From: Kamptonema formosum PCC 10802 | Lineage (GTDB): Bacteria; Cyanobacteriota; Cyanobacteriia; Cyanobacteriales; Oscillatoriaceae | Reading direction: 5' to 3' | NCBI RefSeq assembly: GCF_000332335.1 | Contig: NZ_KB235948.1 | Location: 3,416,970 to 3,480,969 of the forward strand | Length of the DNA stretch: 64,000 nucleotides | The notes under the pieces: model-generated | Seen by the model: only the letters and a program-made list of their open reading frames with translations | What the model was told of the DNA's origin: nothing | The model's database searches: none | Shown here: positions 41,715-51,100 of the stretch, one piece after another | Layout of the letters: every line of letters starts with the position of its first letter | Numbering within the stretch: the stretch's first letter is position 1 | Made by a program: the position numbers and the translations under genes

Positions 41715-42060
41715 GGGTGGTGGGGGTGCCACCACCCGCTCTTATCCCTATTTTGGATTTTGGATTTTGGATTTTGGATTTTGAATTTTGGATTGAAAAA
41801 GGCGACATTCCCCTCGTTCCCAGGCTCTGCCTGGGAACGCGATCCAGGAGGCTCTGCCTTGAAAAGGTTTGTAGTTGGGCTTTAGCCCTACCGAATCTCC
41901 CGCAGTGGAGCAAGTTTTCATTGGTGGCGGTGTGCGCAGTTCATCGTGACTGCCTTGAAAATAGTCTTGTAGGGGCGATGCCCCGCCCTGGGGACTCGCT
42001 TCGGGTGGCGGACGCTCCAGTAGGGCTAAAGCCCAACTACGAACCTTTTCAAGTCAGAGC
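41715..42060. repeat. cluster of dispersed repeats
   Basis: In order: TTTTGGA heptamers at 41752-41795; CGTTCCCAGGCTCTGCCTGG hairpin at 41815; GTTTGTAGTTGGGCTTTAGC at 41868; and AGGGCTAAAGCCCAACTACG at 42020. The two GTAGTTGGGC copies face each other and enclose about 140 bp, so the whole could fold as a long hairpin. No gene. Confidence 0.8.
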
Positions 42061-42125
42061 CTCCTCTCTCAAACAAGCCGATTAAAAACCTAACAGCTTA
42101 CTTCATTCCCTTCAAAACCGCTGTC

Positions 42126-42599
42126 TTAGCTATTTGGCCACTGCCTGAAAGGATTTTTGGCTAAATTAGAATTAAAATATCGTGCGTCTCCCGATACTTC
42201 CTTGTCTATCCAGTCCGGCAATGGCACTTCTTGATTTTCTCCGGTAAGTTCCACTTCCGCTAAGATTAACCCTTGATTTTCCCCGGCAAATTCATCCACC
42301 TCCCAAGTAAACTCCCCTACGGCTATTGTGTAGCGCGTCTTTTCAATATAAGGCCGGTCGCATAAAGTCTCTAATATCTCTCGGGCGTCTTCTACGGGAA
42401 TGGGGTACTCAAATTCAGCTCTAGTATTCCCCACTGTCGCGCCTTTAATCGTTAAATAGCCGCGCTCACCGGCAATTCGCACGCGCACGGTGCGCCCTTC
42501 TTGTGTGGGAATATATCCCTGACAGTAATATTTGCCTTCAGCGAGCCCTCGCCATCCGTCGCCTTTCACTAAAAATTTGCGTTCTATCTCAGTAGCCAT
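42126..42599 (-). CDS. CYTH-domain triphosphate tunnel protein
   Basis: A 157-residue protein with the CYTH signature EIERKFLV (ExExK) at 4-11 and the tunnel strands RTVRVRIAGERGYLTIKGA, RAEFEYPIP, YIEKTRYTIAVG, TWEVDEFAGENQGLILAEVE. Acidic and basic residues alternate, as in triphosphate tunnel metalloenzymes, which bind Mg/Mn and hydrolyse inorganic triphosphate, thiamine triphosphate or make cAMP. Single-domain bacterial forms are usually tripolyphosphatases. All conserved ExExK and EVE residues are present. It is monocistronic and lies between repeat clusters. Confidence 0.9.
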   Translation of the reverse strand: MATEIERKFLVKGDGWRGLAEGKYYCQGYIPTQEGRTVRVRIAGERGYLTIKGATVGNTRAEFEYPIPVEDAREILETLCDRPYIEKTRYTIAVGEFTWEVDEFAGENQGLILAEVELTGENQEVPLPDWIDKEVSGDARYFNSNLAKNPFRQWPNS

Positions 42600-43044
42600 T
42601 TGAATCCTGTTAAGCTGTTAGGCTTTTAAACTGCTTTTTCGTTGAAAGGAGGCAGAGCCTCCTGATTGCGTTCCCAGGCTCTGCCTGGGAACGAGAGAAT
42701 AACGAGAGAATACCCCGATGAGTGGGGAGATGATTGTTCTTTGAATGGGAGTGTCTAGTTCCTGGAAGTGCCACCGGCGCGGCGGGAGGGGCGGAGTTTT
42801 TGCGAGCAGCAGAATAAACTCCAGCGGGGAATTCTTCTGAGCGTCTGCACCGGCATGGAAGCGGGATGGAACAGGTGAGCGAGCCGGCGCGCCTTGTGGC
42901 CATCGCGGTGTCGGGCGAAGGCGCACCCTCCTGGCTCACGCCCCACCCGCCCCACCGGCAGCACCGGCTCGGGTTGCAATCGGGTTGCAAAATGTTCGCC
43001 TCTTCCCTATTCTAGCAAACAGTGCGTAACTCAAAACGTCCCCA
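42600..43044. repeat. intergenic region with GTTCCCAGG hairpin
   Basis: GGAGGCAGAGCCTCC and GTTCCCAGGCTCTGCCTGGG (42648-42693) repeat the pair seen at 37.68 and 57.02 kb. The rest is C/G-rich spacer without a supported gene. Confidence 0.7.
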
Positions 43045-44310
43045 ATGCCTCAACACCTAGCGCCCCTCCCAACCGCACCCTTCAAAAACACCACCAATCA
43101 CCTAGATGCCCTTTTGGCTCTCCGGGGATTTGCTTGCTTGATGATAGTCGCCTTCCACTGCGCCGCCCCCAGAGAGTCTATTATATATAAAAACCATGAC
43201 CTCAGCTGGCTCTTATTCAGCCACGGACTCGCCGGCGTTTGGATTTTATTCGCGCTTTCCGGCTACCTAATGGGTAAAGTCTTTTATACCGAGCGCTACA
43301 CCGCAGACGTGCCAGGTGCCCTCAACTTTTGGCGCAACCGGCTCCTGAGAATTTGCCCCCTTTACTACTTCGCCATCTTAATTCTATCACTCTTTGTCTA
43401 CCCCCACATCCTCAAGCCGGAAAACTGGGCAACTCTCGCCAGACTCCTCACCTTTACCTACAATCAAGTCTTGCCTCCTGGAGATTTCAACATTGCCCTT
43501 TGGGCGATTTCCACAGAAGTGCAATTTTACCTAATTGCCCCCTTCATCTACACCTTTTTCAAACCGCGCTTGCAGAAACCCCGGCAAGTCATCTTAGCCG
43601 CCGGTGGGATTGCCCTCTTCTCATTTGGCTTGAGGCTTGCCGTGTGGATCGCCCTGCGAAACCAGATTGGCGAAAAGAGCTTGTACTATTTCAAATATTC
43701 CTACAACCCCCTGCTGACTAACCTGGATATCTTCTTGTTGGGGTTTCTAGTCAATGCCTGGATTCAAACCAGCCAGCGGGATTATCTTCAAGCCGTCACG
43801 CCCGACTTCCTCAAGAAATTGAGACTGCCTAAATTACCTGTAAAAACACTTGCGGTTGCGCTAGTCGTCTCCTTCTATCTGCTGACAGCCCATCACATCT
43901 ATCACCAAGAACTCTGGAGATTGCCCGGACGTGCCGGTGGAGTCAGGACCGCCGCCCTGTTTTTCATCTTGCCGGTGCTTGCAGCCGCCGTGACATCTTT
44001 CTTCATCTTTGCCTTTGAGTCTGGCGGGTCCTACTGGGCATTTCAGCAAACAGAAAGACTCTCATTCGATGCCTGTCTGAAAAATCCCTCACGACTTCTA
44101 GAAGTTTTCGGCAACCTCTCCTATGGCATCTATATTTGGCACGTCCCGATCAATCGAAGTCTAGCGCCTATTTTCACCTCAGAGATTCCCGTGGAAGCCT
44201 TCTATTTCAGGCTGACCTCGACCCTGCTCATGTCCGCATTGCTCGCCTCCGTAACCTACTACTTGGTAGAAATCCCAGCCGGCAGGCTCAAGACTTTTAG
44301 AAAGTCCTGA
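43045..44310 (+). CDS. acyltransferase 3 family membrane protein (OafA/YrhL type)
   Basis: A 421-residue integral membrane O-acyltransferase with about ten helices. Residues LDALLALRGFACLMIVAFHC contain the conserved R-G and catalytic His of the family; RNRLLRICPLYYFAIL is the R..R.lP.yy motif, and WAISTEVQFYLIAPF is the conserved W-x-L-x2-E-like segment. Near the C-terminus FGNLSYGIYIWHVPI is a further hallmark. Such enzymes transfer acetyl or succinyl groups to polysaccharides, lipid A or peptidoglycan. The acceptor cannot be predicted; no polysaccharide genes adjoin. Confidence 0.9.
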   Translation: MPQHLAPLPTAPFKNTTNHLDALLALRGFACLMIVAFHCAAPRESIIYKNHDLSWLLFSHGLAGVWILFALSGYLMGKVFYTERYTADVPGALNFWRNRLLRICPLYYFAILILSLFVYPHILKPENWATLARLLTFTYNQVLPPGDFNIALWAISTEVQFYLIAPFIYTFFKPRLQKPRQVILAAGGIALFSFGLRLAVWIALRNQIGEKSLYYFKYSYNPLLTNLDIFLLGFLVNAWIQTSQRDYLQAVTPDFLKKLRLPKLPVKTLAVALVVSFYLLTAHHIYHQELWRLPGRAGGVRTAALFFILPVLAAAVTSFFIFAFESGGSYWAFQQTERLSFDACLKNPSRLLEVFGNLSYGIYIWHVPINRSLAPIFTSEIPVEAFYFRLTSTLLMSALLASVTYYLVEIPAGRLKTFRKS

Positions 44311-44367
44311 AGCCAGCATTGCCTTGCGGGGTGCCCCACTCTCAGCACACTCCGCACCCTACTGTCG

Positions 44368-44463
44368 TCTAAATCATTCGTGTAAATTTCAGAACCCCGG
44401 TTTCTTAAAGAAACCGGGGTTCTGGGCCCACAGCGGTTGCCCAAATGATTTAGAATTGCGATA
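44368..44463. mobile_element. MITE-like element, family B copy 2
   Basis: TCTAAATCATTCGTG at the left and CCAAATGATTTAGAATTGCG (then ATA) at the right form terminal inverted repeats around a hairpin GAACCCCGGTTTCTTAAAG / AAACCGGGGTTC. This is the most complete copy of the family. It lies just after the acyltransferase stop. Confidence 0.65.
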
Positions 44464-44499
44464 AAAAAAATTATTTCACAAATCAATTATAACCTCTAT

Positions 44500-44555
44500 A
44501 ACGCACCCGGCTTTTCTCGTAGGGTGCGTTATGCGATAGCGTAACGCACCCTACT
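44500..44555. repeat. GTAGGGTGCGTTA palindromic repeat
   Basis: AACGCACCCGG, then GTAGGGTGCGTTATGCGATA and GCGTAACGCACCCTAC; the last two are complementary arms. This is a widespread cyanobacterial palindromic repeat. It ends 10 bp before the MBL gene stop and may terminate that transcript. Confidence 0.75.
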
Positions 44556-44564
44556 TTTTTACTT

Positions 44565-45344
44565 CTAAAACTTATAACTCAAGACAGAAATCACCGGCCC
44601 CTCTGCGGGGACATCAGCAGGAGTGAGCGTCAGGGTATCACTATTAATGGAGCGAATCGAAGCCTGATTAACCAAACTCAGGAATTGCTCCAGAGGGGAA
44701 ATATCGCAAGTATTCGCATCAGCAGCTTGAGTGCGGTAATGGGTGGGAATGACCATCTTGGGATTGAGGACTTGCATCGCTTGGGCAGCTTCTTGAGGCG
44801 TGTAGGTTTTGGCCCCGCCGCCCACCGGCAGCAGCAGCAAATCGGGACGCCCTATGAGGATTTTTTGCTCGATGGTAATCGGAGCCGCCGCTCCGCCCAA
44901 GTGGACAATATTAATGCCGGCTTGCGACCATTTCCAAATCACATTGATGCCAAATCGCCGCCCGCCCTCGCGATCGTGGGCGATTTGAATGCCCTGGATC
45001 TGTTTCCCGCCCAGCTGGTAAACACCGGCTTCGTACAGCAGTCTGGGATTTCCGGGGACAACTTCTAGCGATCCTTCATCCAGCAGCTGAGAGCTAATCA
45101 GCACCAAATCTGCACTAACACCGGGAGCGCGATATCCCGCTGTGCAGCCCTGCGGTTTAAAGGGATTGGCCAGTACCCGCTGTCCGCCACCGGCAAACAA
45201 AAAGCAAGTGTGACCCAACCACTGAACAGAGAGGGAGTCACTGGTTTGCGCCCGCGATGGCTGAGTGCCGGCACTCAGGCTAGTTGCTAGAGCCGCACAC
45301 ACACCCATCGGGACGTAGCGCATCAACTGTCGCCGCTTCATCAT
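44565..45344 (-). CDS. exported metallo-beta-lactamase-fold protein
   Basis: A 259-residue protein. The N-terminus MMKRRQLMRYVPMGVCAALA plus ATSLSAGTQPSRAQ is a signal peptide, perhaps Tat-like. The core VQWLGHTCFLFAGGGQRVLA and INIVHLGGAAAPITIEQ, with MVIPTHYRTQAADANTCD, match the UlaG/UPF0173-like MBL group, but the full HxHxDH metal motif is not seen: the usual SHxHxDH place reads LVLISSQLLDEGSL. Metal binding may be partial or lost. ATG 45344 is preferred over the upstream frame to 45410. It follows trpG by about 90 bp on the same strand. Confidence 0.8.
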   Translation of the reverse strand: MMKRRQLMRYVPMGVCAALATSLSAGTQPSRAQTSDSLSVQWLGHTCFLFAGGGQRVLANPFKPQGCTAGYRAPGVSADLVLISSQLLDEGSLEVVPGNPRLLYEAGVYQLGGKQIQGIQIAHDREGGRRFGINVIWKWSQAGINIVHLGGAAAPITIEQKILIGRPDLLLLPVGGGAKTYTPQEAAQAMQVLNPKMVIPTHYRTQAADANTCDISPLEQFLSLVNQASIRSINSDTLTLTPADVPAEGPVISVLSYKF

Positions 45345-45433
45345 CAAATTTCTCAGTTTACAGTCAACTGTTAATTCTCCCCCGCCACCGAGCCGCCGAT
45401 TAACAGTCAACCACTAACCACTAACAGCTCTCC

Positions 45434-46021
45434 CTACAGCCGTTCTAGGAAGTTGCGCAGCATTTGCTTCCCAGAACTGGTGAGAATACTTTCTGGGTGA
45501 AATTGCACGCCTTCGATGTGAGGGTAGTCGCGGTGGCGCACGCCCATAATAGTGCCGTCGTCAACCCAAGCGGTAATTTCCAGCACTTCGGGGCAAGTTT
45601 GGCGGTCAATCACCAGACTGTGATAGCGGGTCGCCGTCAGCGGAGATTCCAATCCCTGGAAAACCCCGACGCCGGTGTGGTGCACCTGAGAGGTTTTGCC
45701 GTGCATGAGTTCTGGGGCGGAGACAATATCGCCACCAAACACTTGACCGATGCTTTGATGCCCCAAGCAGACGCCGAAAATCGGCAGTGTCGGGCCCAGC
45801 TCTCTGATCGCATCGAGAGAAATGCCGGCATCTTCCGGGCGTTTGGGACCGGGGGAAATCACCACCCCAGCCGCCCCAGAGGCGCGGATCTCCTCCAGAG
45901 TGATTTGGTCATTGCGGTAAACCTGAATTTCCGCCGCCACCGGCAATTCAGCCCCCAGCTCTCCCAGATACTGCACCAGGTTGTAGGTGAAGCTGTCGTA
46001 GTTATCGATAACAATAATCAA
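45434..46021 (-). CDS. trpG: anthranilate/aminodeoxychorismate synthase glutamine amidotransferase
   Basis: A 195-residue class I amidotransferase. The start MIIVIDNYDSFTYNLVQYLG is the family hallmark; the nucleophile is Cys85 in GVCLGHQSIGQVFGG and the His-Glu pair is in EGVQFHPESILT. It supplies ammonia from glutamine for anthranilate (tryptophan) and possibly aminodeoxychorismate (folate) synthesis; one protein often serves both in cyanobacteria. Gene order DUF3285, ybeY, dgkA, trpG is conserved in many cyanobacteria, including a similar run in Synechocystis, so these minus-strand genes probably share a transcript. Confidence 0.95.
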   Translation of the reverse strand: MIIVIDNYDSFTYNLVQYLGELGAELPVAAEIQVYRNDQITLEEIRASGAAGVVISPGPKRPEDAGISLDAIRELGPTLPIFGVCLGHQSIGQVFGGDIVSAPELMHGKTSQVHHTGVGVFQGLESPLTATRYHSLVIDRQTCPEVLEITAWVDDGTIMGVRHRDYPHIEGVQFHPESILTSSGKQMLRNFLERL

Positions 46022-46089
46022 AGCTGACTCTCCTTAGCGCGATTCGCCATTGCCCGACCACTTCGGGGCTTCAGCGCGCTCGCTCATTG

Positions 46090-46626
46090 CTAAAAGCTAA
46101 TTGCTGAAACCTTGGCTAGCAGTGGGGGCAGCAGGAGGGAGCCGGCCACTAGCACAGCGGCGAAAGCGGAAACCAGAACTGCCCCAGCAGCACAGTCCTT
46201 TGCTATTTTAGCAAGTTCGTGGTAACTCTGCTTAACCGTTAAGTCAACGACCGATTCTATCGCCGTATTGAGCAATTCCATCGCCAGCACCGCCCCAATG
46301 GTCAGCCCAATCACCGCCATCTGCACCGCCGGCAGCTGCAAAAAAACGCCCAGGCCAATAGCCAGAGCGCCAATTACGAGGTGGATGCGGAAGTTCCGCT
46401 GGGTTTGGAAGGCGTAGCTGAGGCCCGCCCAGGCGTATTTGAAACTGATGAACAAGTTGGGGGCAACCCGCCACGAGAGCACTCGCTTGCGTTCCACCAC
46501 CGGACTCGCGCCGTTTGGGGGCGGTGCCGAACCGTCTTTTGTCATGGGCAGAACACTGGATGATAAAAGCTTGTTGCTGAAGGATTTAGCCGTTGCCGAC
46601 GTTACAGGCCGTTTATTTAACTGCAT
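46090..46626 (-). CDS. dgkA: diacylglycerol kinase family protein
   Basis: A small integral membrane kinase of the DgkA/undecaprenol kinase family. After a basic N-terminal tail come FISFKYAWAGLSYAFQTQRN, FRIHLVIGALAIGLGVFLQL and the hallmark AMELLNTAIESVVDLTVKQS with the catalytic Glu and ENT-type residues, then KIAKDCAAGAVLVSAFAAV. Three membrane helices. It phosphorylates a lipid alcohol (diacylglycerol or undecaprenol). The start is uncertain: ATG 46626 (MQLNKRPVTS) has no clear ribosome site, while GTG 46683 lies 6 nt after the ybeY stop and could be used by coupling. Confidence 0.9.
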   Translation of the reverse strand: MQLNKRPVTSATAKSFSNKLLSSSVLPMTKDGSAPPPNGASPVVERKRVLSWRVAPNLFISFKYAWAGLSYAFQTQRNFRIHLVIGALAIGLGVFLQLPAVQMAVIGLTIGAVLAMELLNTAIESVVDLTVKQSYHELAKIAKDCAAGAVLVSAFAAVLVAGSLLLPPLLAKVSAISF

Positions 46627-46689
46627 AATGGGTAAGATGAACGCACTTGAGACCGGTGATCTTGCCAACCACTCCTGCACCACGCAGTC

Positions 46690-47241
46690 TTAAGACTGCA
46701 TTTCTATTTCCTCTTCAGTCAATAGACCAATTGCGTGCAGTAAAGTTGCTTGCTGCTCGAGCATGCGAGTCAGGCTGTCAGAATCCGGGTGGTCCCAGCC
46801 CAAGAGATGCAGCAGTCCGTGGGCTGCCAGCCATGCCAGCTCTGTCTGCAAGCTGTGCCCCCGGTCGAGGGCTTGCCGGCTGGCCGTCTCTACCGAAATT
46901 GCGATATCACCCAGATACACAGGCTCCTCGTCGAATTCCTCTGCCGGCTGAGGATAGTCTACCTCCAAAGCAGCAAAAGCTAACACATCGGTTGGTTTGT
47001 CCTGGTGACGGTACTGGGCGTTGAGGGCTTGTATTTCAGCATCGCCGGTCAGGCGCAGGCTCAGTTCTAGGGCCCTAGCCGGTGGCAGCTCCGCATGCTG
47101 GATTTCTAGCCACTGGTAAAACCAATTCTGCCAGGTTTCAGCGGGGATTGCCGTATACGGCGTTACTAAAGACTGGCCGGAGTCCTCCGCCTCAAAACAG
47201 TCCTGCACACTGACTTCAACTTGCAAACTTGCGGTTCCCAT
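46690..47241 (-). CDS. ybeY: endoribonuclease YbeY
   Basis: A 183-residue YbeY: the zinc motif is AAHGLLHLLGWDHPDSDS (HGxLHLxGxDH) near residue 148-160, preceded by YRHQDKPTDVLAFA and YLGDIAISVETA. YbeY is a metal-dependent RNase needed for 16S rRNA 3' maturation and ribosome quality control. The N-terminal 40 residues form a cyanobacterium-type extension. ATG 47241 has GGGGAG upstream; a TTG at 47262 is a less likely start. Downstream dgkA follows within a few bases. Confidence 0.94.
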   Translation of the reverse strand: MGTASLQVEVSVQDCFEAEDSGQSLVTPYTAIPAETWQNWFYQWLEIQHAELPPARALELSLRLTGDAEIQALNAQYRHQDKPTDVLAFAALEVDYPQPAEEFDEEPVYLGDIAISVETASRQALDRGHSLQTELAWLAAHGLLHLLGWDHPDSDSLTRMLEQQATLLHAIGLLTEEEIEMQS

Positions 47242-47258
47242 GCAGCATTGCTCCCCGC

Positions 47259-47474
47259 TCAACGAGTTAGGTAGGCCAGCCCGACCAGAACAGCCAGCAA
47301 ACCTCCGGTGGTGAGGGTGAAATGCTTCAGCGATGTGCCCCGCTTGCGCACCATGTTGCGCATGGCCAACTTCACGTAACTCGGTTGGGGTTCCCCTGGC
47401 ACCGGCACCCCTGCGGGCCCAGTTGCCTCGGACTGCTGCTCTGAAGCTTGGGAAGGTGAGGCGGGTTGGCTCAT
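47259..47474 (-). CDS. DUF3285 small membrane protein (71 aa)
   Basis: A Pro/Ser/Glu-rich N-terminus is followed by PSYVKLAMRNMVRKRGTSLK and the membrane helix HFTLTTGGLLAVLVGLAYLT, the complete DUF3285 pattern. The family is restricted to cyanobacteria and its function is unknown. It is the first gene of the minus-strand cluster and its stop overlaps the alternative YbeY start, so the genes are co-transcribed. The strongly basic MVRKRG block before the helix should stay on the cytoplasmic side. Confidence 0.87.
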   Translation of the reverse strand: MSQPASPSQASEQQSEATGPAGVPVPGEPQPSYVKLAMRNMVRKRGTSLKHFTLTTGGLLAVLVGLAYLTR

Positions 47475-48105
47475 AATGTTGCGCTCCTACAGGTTAGCGT
47501 GCGGATTATTATCCACCCAAAACGGGATTGTAAAAATACCCTAACAAATTTTCCCCCAAATGTAACAAATTCTTTACACTCCGGGGAGCTGCAGCCCCAG
47601 AACGGCTGGTCCTGCCCTGGGCCAAGGCCGGCGCGCCAGAGCGAATCCTCATTGCACCGGCACCGGCATGACAGCAGGGATCAGCCGCCACAGGTCCTGT
47701 CCCGCCCCCGGTAGAGCGCCCCGGCGTGAGTCGCGTGCGCCCGCAGCCTGCGTCAGTCCAGCAGCCGGTCTATTTTTAATCTGGACACTCACCAGCGCCC
47801 CCTCAACCCATTTCGGGAAAATTTGAAATAATCTAACACTGAGGTCAATTTTTGTAAAGATCGGGGGTAACTTTTTCCGGCAATTGTTCCGGCACAGTCC
47901 AAGGCCGGCGGCTGACACCCCCAGAGCCCCTGCCGGCCTGGCCATCCTTTCTTTGCCGCCCTGCGCAGGCCACAGGCCCCTAGCTAATGGCCACGCCAAC
48001 AAATTCCGCGTTCCCCCAGGGCTTGCCATTTTTAATACATAGGTTAAGCTGGTAGAAAGTCTTTTGGCGGGATAAAAGCGGCTCTCTTTGGGAGAAGAAA
48101 ACACC
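47475..48105. other. intergenic region between divergent genes
   Basis: No gene, RNA or known repeat was recognised. It should hold the promoters of the DUF3285-ybeY cluster and of the hybrid kinase. A ribosome site GGGAGAAGAAAACACC precedes the kinase ATG at 48106. Confidence 0.5.
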
Positions 48106-51100
48106 ATGAAGCTCCTCGCAGGTTACAGGATCGCAGAACAAATTCACTCTAGCGTCAAGACACTCATCTATCGCGGGCTGAGAGAGTCCGACCAGACACC
48201 AGTTATCATTAAAGTCCTCAACACAGAATATCCCACACTCAGCGAAATCGTGAGGCTGAGAAATCAATATACCATCGCCAGAAATCTGGAGTGGCCAGGA
48301 ATTGTAAAGACATTTAGCCTGGAACCCTATCAGAACGGGTTCGCCCTCATACAGGAGGACTTTGGAGGCAAATCCTTAAAAGATTATATCGCATCAACCC
48401 CGCTGACGCTGCTCCGGTTTATGAAAATAGCCATCCAGATTGCCGGCACGCTAGAGGGGCTGGCTCTGAACCGCATCATCCACAAAGATATCAAACCGGA
48501 AAATATCCTGATTAACCCAGAAACCCTGGAAGTAAAACTCACAGATTTTAGCATCTCCTCACTCTTGCCCAGAGAGACTCAGAGCCTGAAAAATCCCAGC
48601 GGACTTGAAGGCACCCTGGCTTACATGTCACCCGAACAGACCGGCAGGATGAACCGGGGCATTGATTACCGCACAGATTTCTACTCTCTAGGCGTCACCT
48701 TCTACGAAATGCTGACCGGCCAGCTGCCGTTCCCACCGGCGGACCCGATGGAATTAGTCCACTGCCACATCGCCAAACAGCCGGTGCCCCCCCACGAACT
48801 GCAACCAGCCATTCCCCACGCCGTGTCAGCCATCGTGATGAAATTGATGGCGAAAACAGCCGAAGACAGATATCAAAGCGCCAGAGGGCTGAAGGCAGAC
48901 TTAGAAACCTGCCTGCACCGTTGGGAAACCGCCGGCACAATTTCCCACTTTTCTCTAGGCAAGCGAGATATTTCAGACCGATTCCAGATTCCAGAGAAAC
49001 TTTACGGGCGAGAAGCCGAAATTGCCAGCTTGATGGCGGCTTTTGACCGCGCAGCCGGCGGCGCAACAGAAATGATGCTCGTGGCAGGGTTTTCCGGGAC
49101 AGGCAAATCCGCAACAGTGCGAGAAGTTCACAAACCCATTGTCGCTAAGCGCGGCTATTTTATCACCGGCAAATTTGACCATTTCAAGCGCAATATCCCC
49201 TTCACCGCTCTGGTTCAGGCATTCCGAGACTTAATCCGGCAGCTGCTAACTGAAAGTCAAGATCGCATTGCCCTCTGGAAAGATACTCTCACTAAAACCC
49301 TGGGGGCAAACGCCCAGGTAATTATCGATGTCATTCCAGAAGTAGAGCGGATCGTTGGCAAACAGGCAGGGGTTGCCGAACTGGGGCCAACTGAATCGCA
49401 AAACCGCTTCAATCGCGTCTTTCAAAAATTTATCCGGGTGTTCGCACAAGCCGATCACCCGCTCGTCTTATTCCTGGATGACTTGCAGTGGGCGGATTCC
49501 GCTTCCCTGAAGCTGCTCCAGCTGCTGGTGGCAGATCCGGACACCCAGTATCTATTTGTGATTGGCGCGTATCGCGACAGCGAAGTCAGCCGGGCTCACC
49601 CCCTGATGCTGACTGCAGACACCATTAAAAAAGCCGGCGCTACAGTCAGCCAGATTGTTTTGCAGCCTTTAACCAGCGCCAACCTCACCCGATTAGTGGC
49701 TGACGCCCTCAGCTGTCCGGAAGAGCGAGCCCAACCCCTGGCGCAACAGGTCTTTCAGAAAACCGAGGGCAATCCCTTCTTTGCCACTCAGTTTTTAAAA
49801 TCGCTTTATGAAGAAGGGGTGTTAAAATATGACTCTAGCCTCGGATACTGGCAGTGCGACATTGCCAAAGTCAAAGCCTTGGCGGTTTCCGAGAATGTCG
49901 TCGAGTTTATGGCGGCTCAGCTGCAAAAGCTGCCGGTGAGCGCCCAAGAGGTGTTAAAGCTGGCGGCTTGTACCGGCAATCAGTTCGACTTAGAGACTGT
50001 GGCAATTGTGCGCGAGAAGTCTCCGGCTGAAACTGCGGCTGACTTGTGGAAAGCCTTGCAGGAAGGACTCGTTCTCCCAGTCAGCGAGGTTTACAAGTTT
50101 TTTCAGGATGAGGGGAAATCCGCTGTGGCGCACCCCGCATCGCCCACCGGCAAAGAGGAGCAATCGCCGGTGCCCGACGAAGAGCGCCCCACCTACAAGT
50201 TCCTGCACGATCGAGTGCAGCAAGCGGCGTACTCTCTGATCCCAGAAGCAGATAAAAAAGCCACCCACCTGAAAATTGGCCAGCTGTTGCTGGAAAATAC
50301 CCGTCCCGAGGAGCTAGAAGAGAGCATCTTTGATATTGTCAACCAGCTGAATATCGGGGTTGAACTCATTGCCAGCGAGTCAGAAACTCAGGGCGGGTTG
50401 GCGCGGAAGCTCTGTGGCAAGCGGGTAGAGTCGATAAACCCGTACCAGCTGGCACAGCTCAATCTGATAGCCGGTCGGAAAGCCCAGTCAGCCACCGCTT
50501 ACGAACCGGCAGTCAGGTATTTGAATGTGGGGTTGGAGCTGCTGGGGGCTGAGTGCTGGACTCACTCCTATGAGACGGCGCTGGCGCTCTATGTGGCCGC
50601 CGCCGAAGCCCACTACCTGAACACCAATTTTGAGCGCTCCAAACACCTGTCAGACATCGCTCTCCAGCACGCCAAGACTCTCCTCGAAAAAGTCAAAATT
50701 TACGAGATCGTCATCCAGTATTATATCGCTCAAAATCAGATGCAAGCCGCGATCGATACGGCGCTGCAAATTCTGGAAGCGCTCGGAGTTTCCCTCGAGC
50801 GAGATCCCCTGACCCCACAGTCAATTGAGGATTTAGCTGACCTGCCGGTGATGGCCGCCCCCTACAAACTCGCCGCCATGCGGATCTTATTAACTGTCAC
50901 GGCACCGAGTTTTATTGCCAATCCCCTGATAGGCGTGCGGGTTATCTTTACCGCCCTCAATCTCTCTATAAAATATGGCAACTGTTCCCTCGCAGCTTCC
51001 GCCTATGCCTATTATGGCGTACTGCTCTGCGGACCGCTAGGAGACATCGAGTCTGGCTATCAATTCGGCAAACTGGGGTTGAGGTTGCTGGAAAAATTCA

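Noticed and set aside
48106-48900. DFS and HKD in the Ser/Thr kinase as evidence of a dead kinase
   Set aside because: These variants are usual in this cyanobacterial hybrid kinase family.
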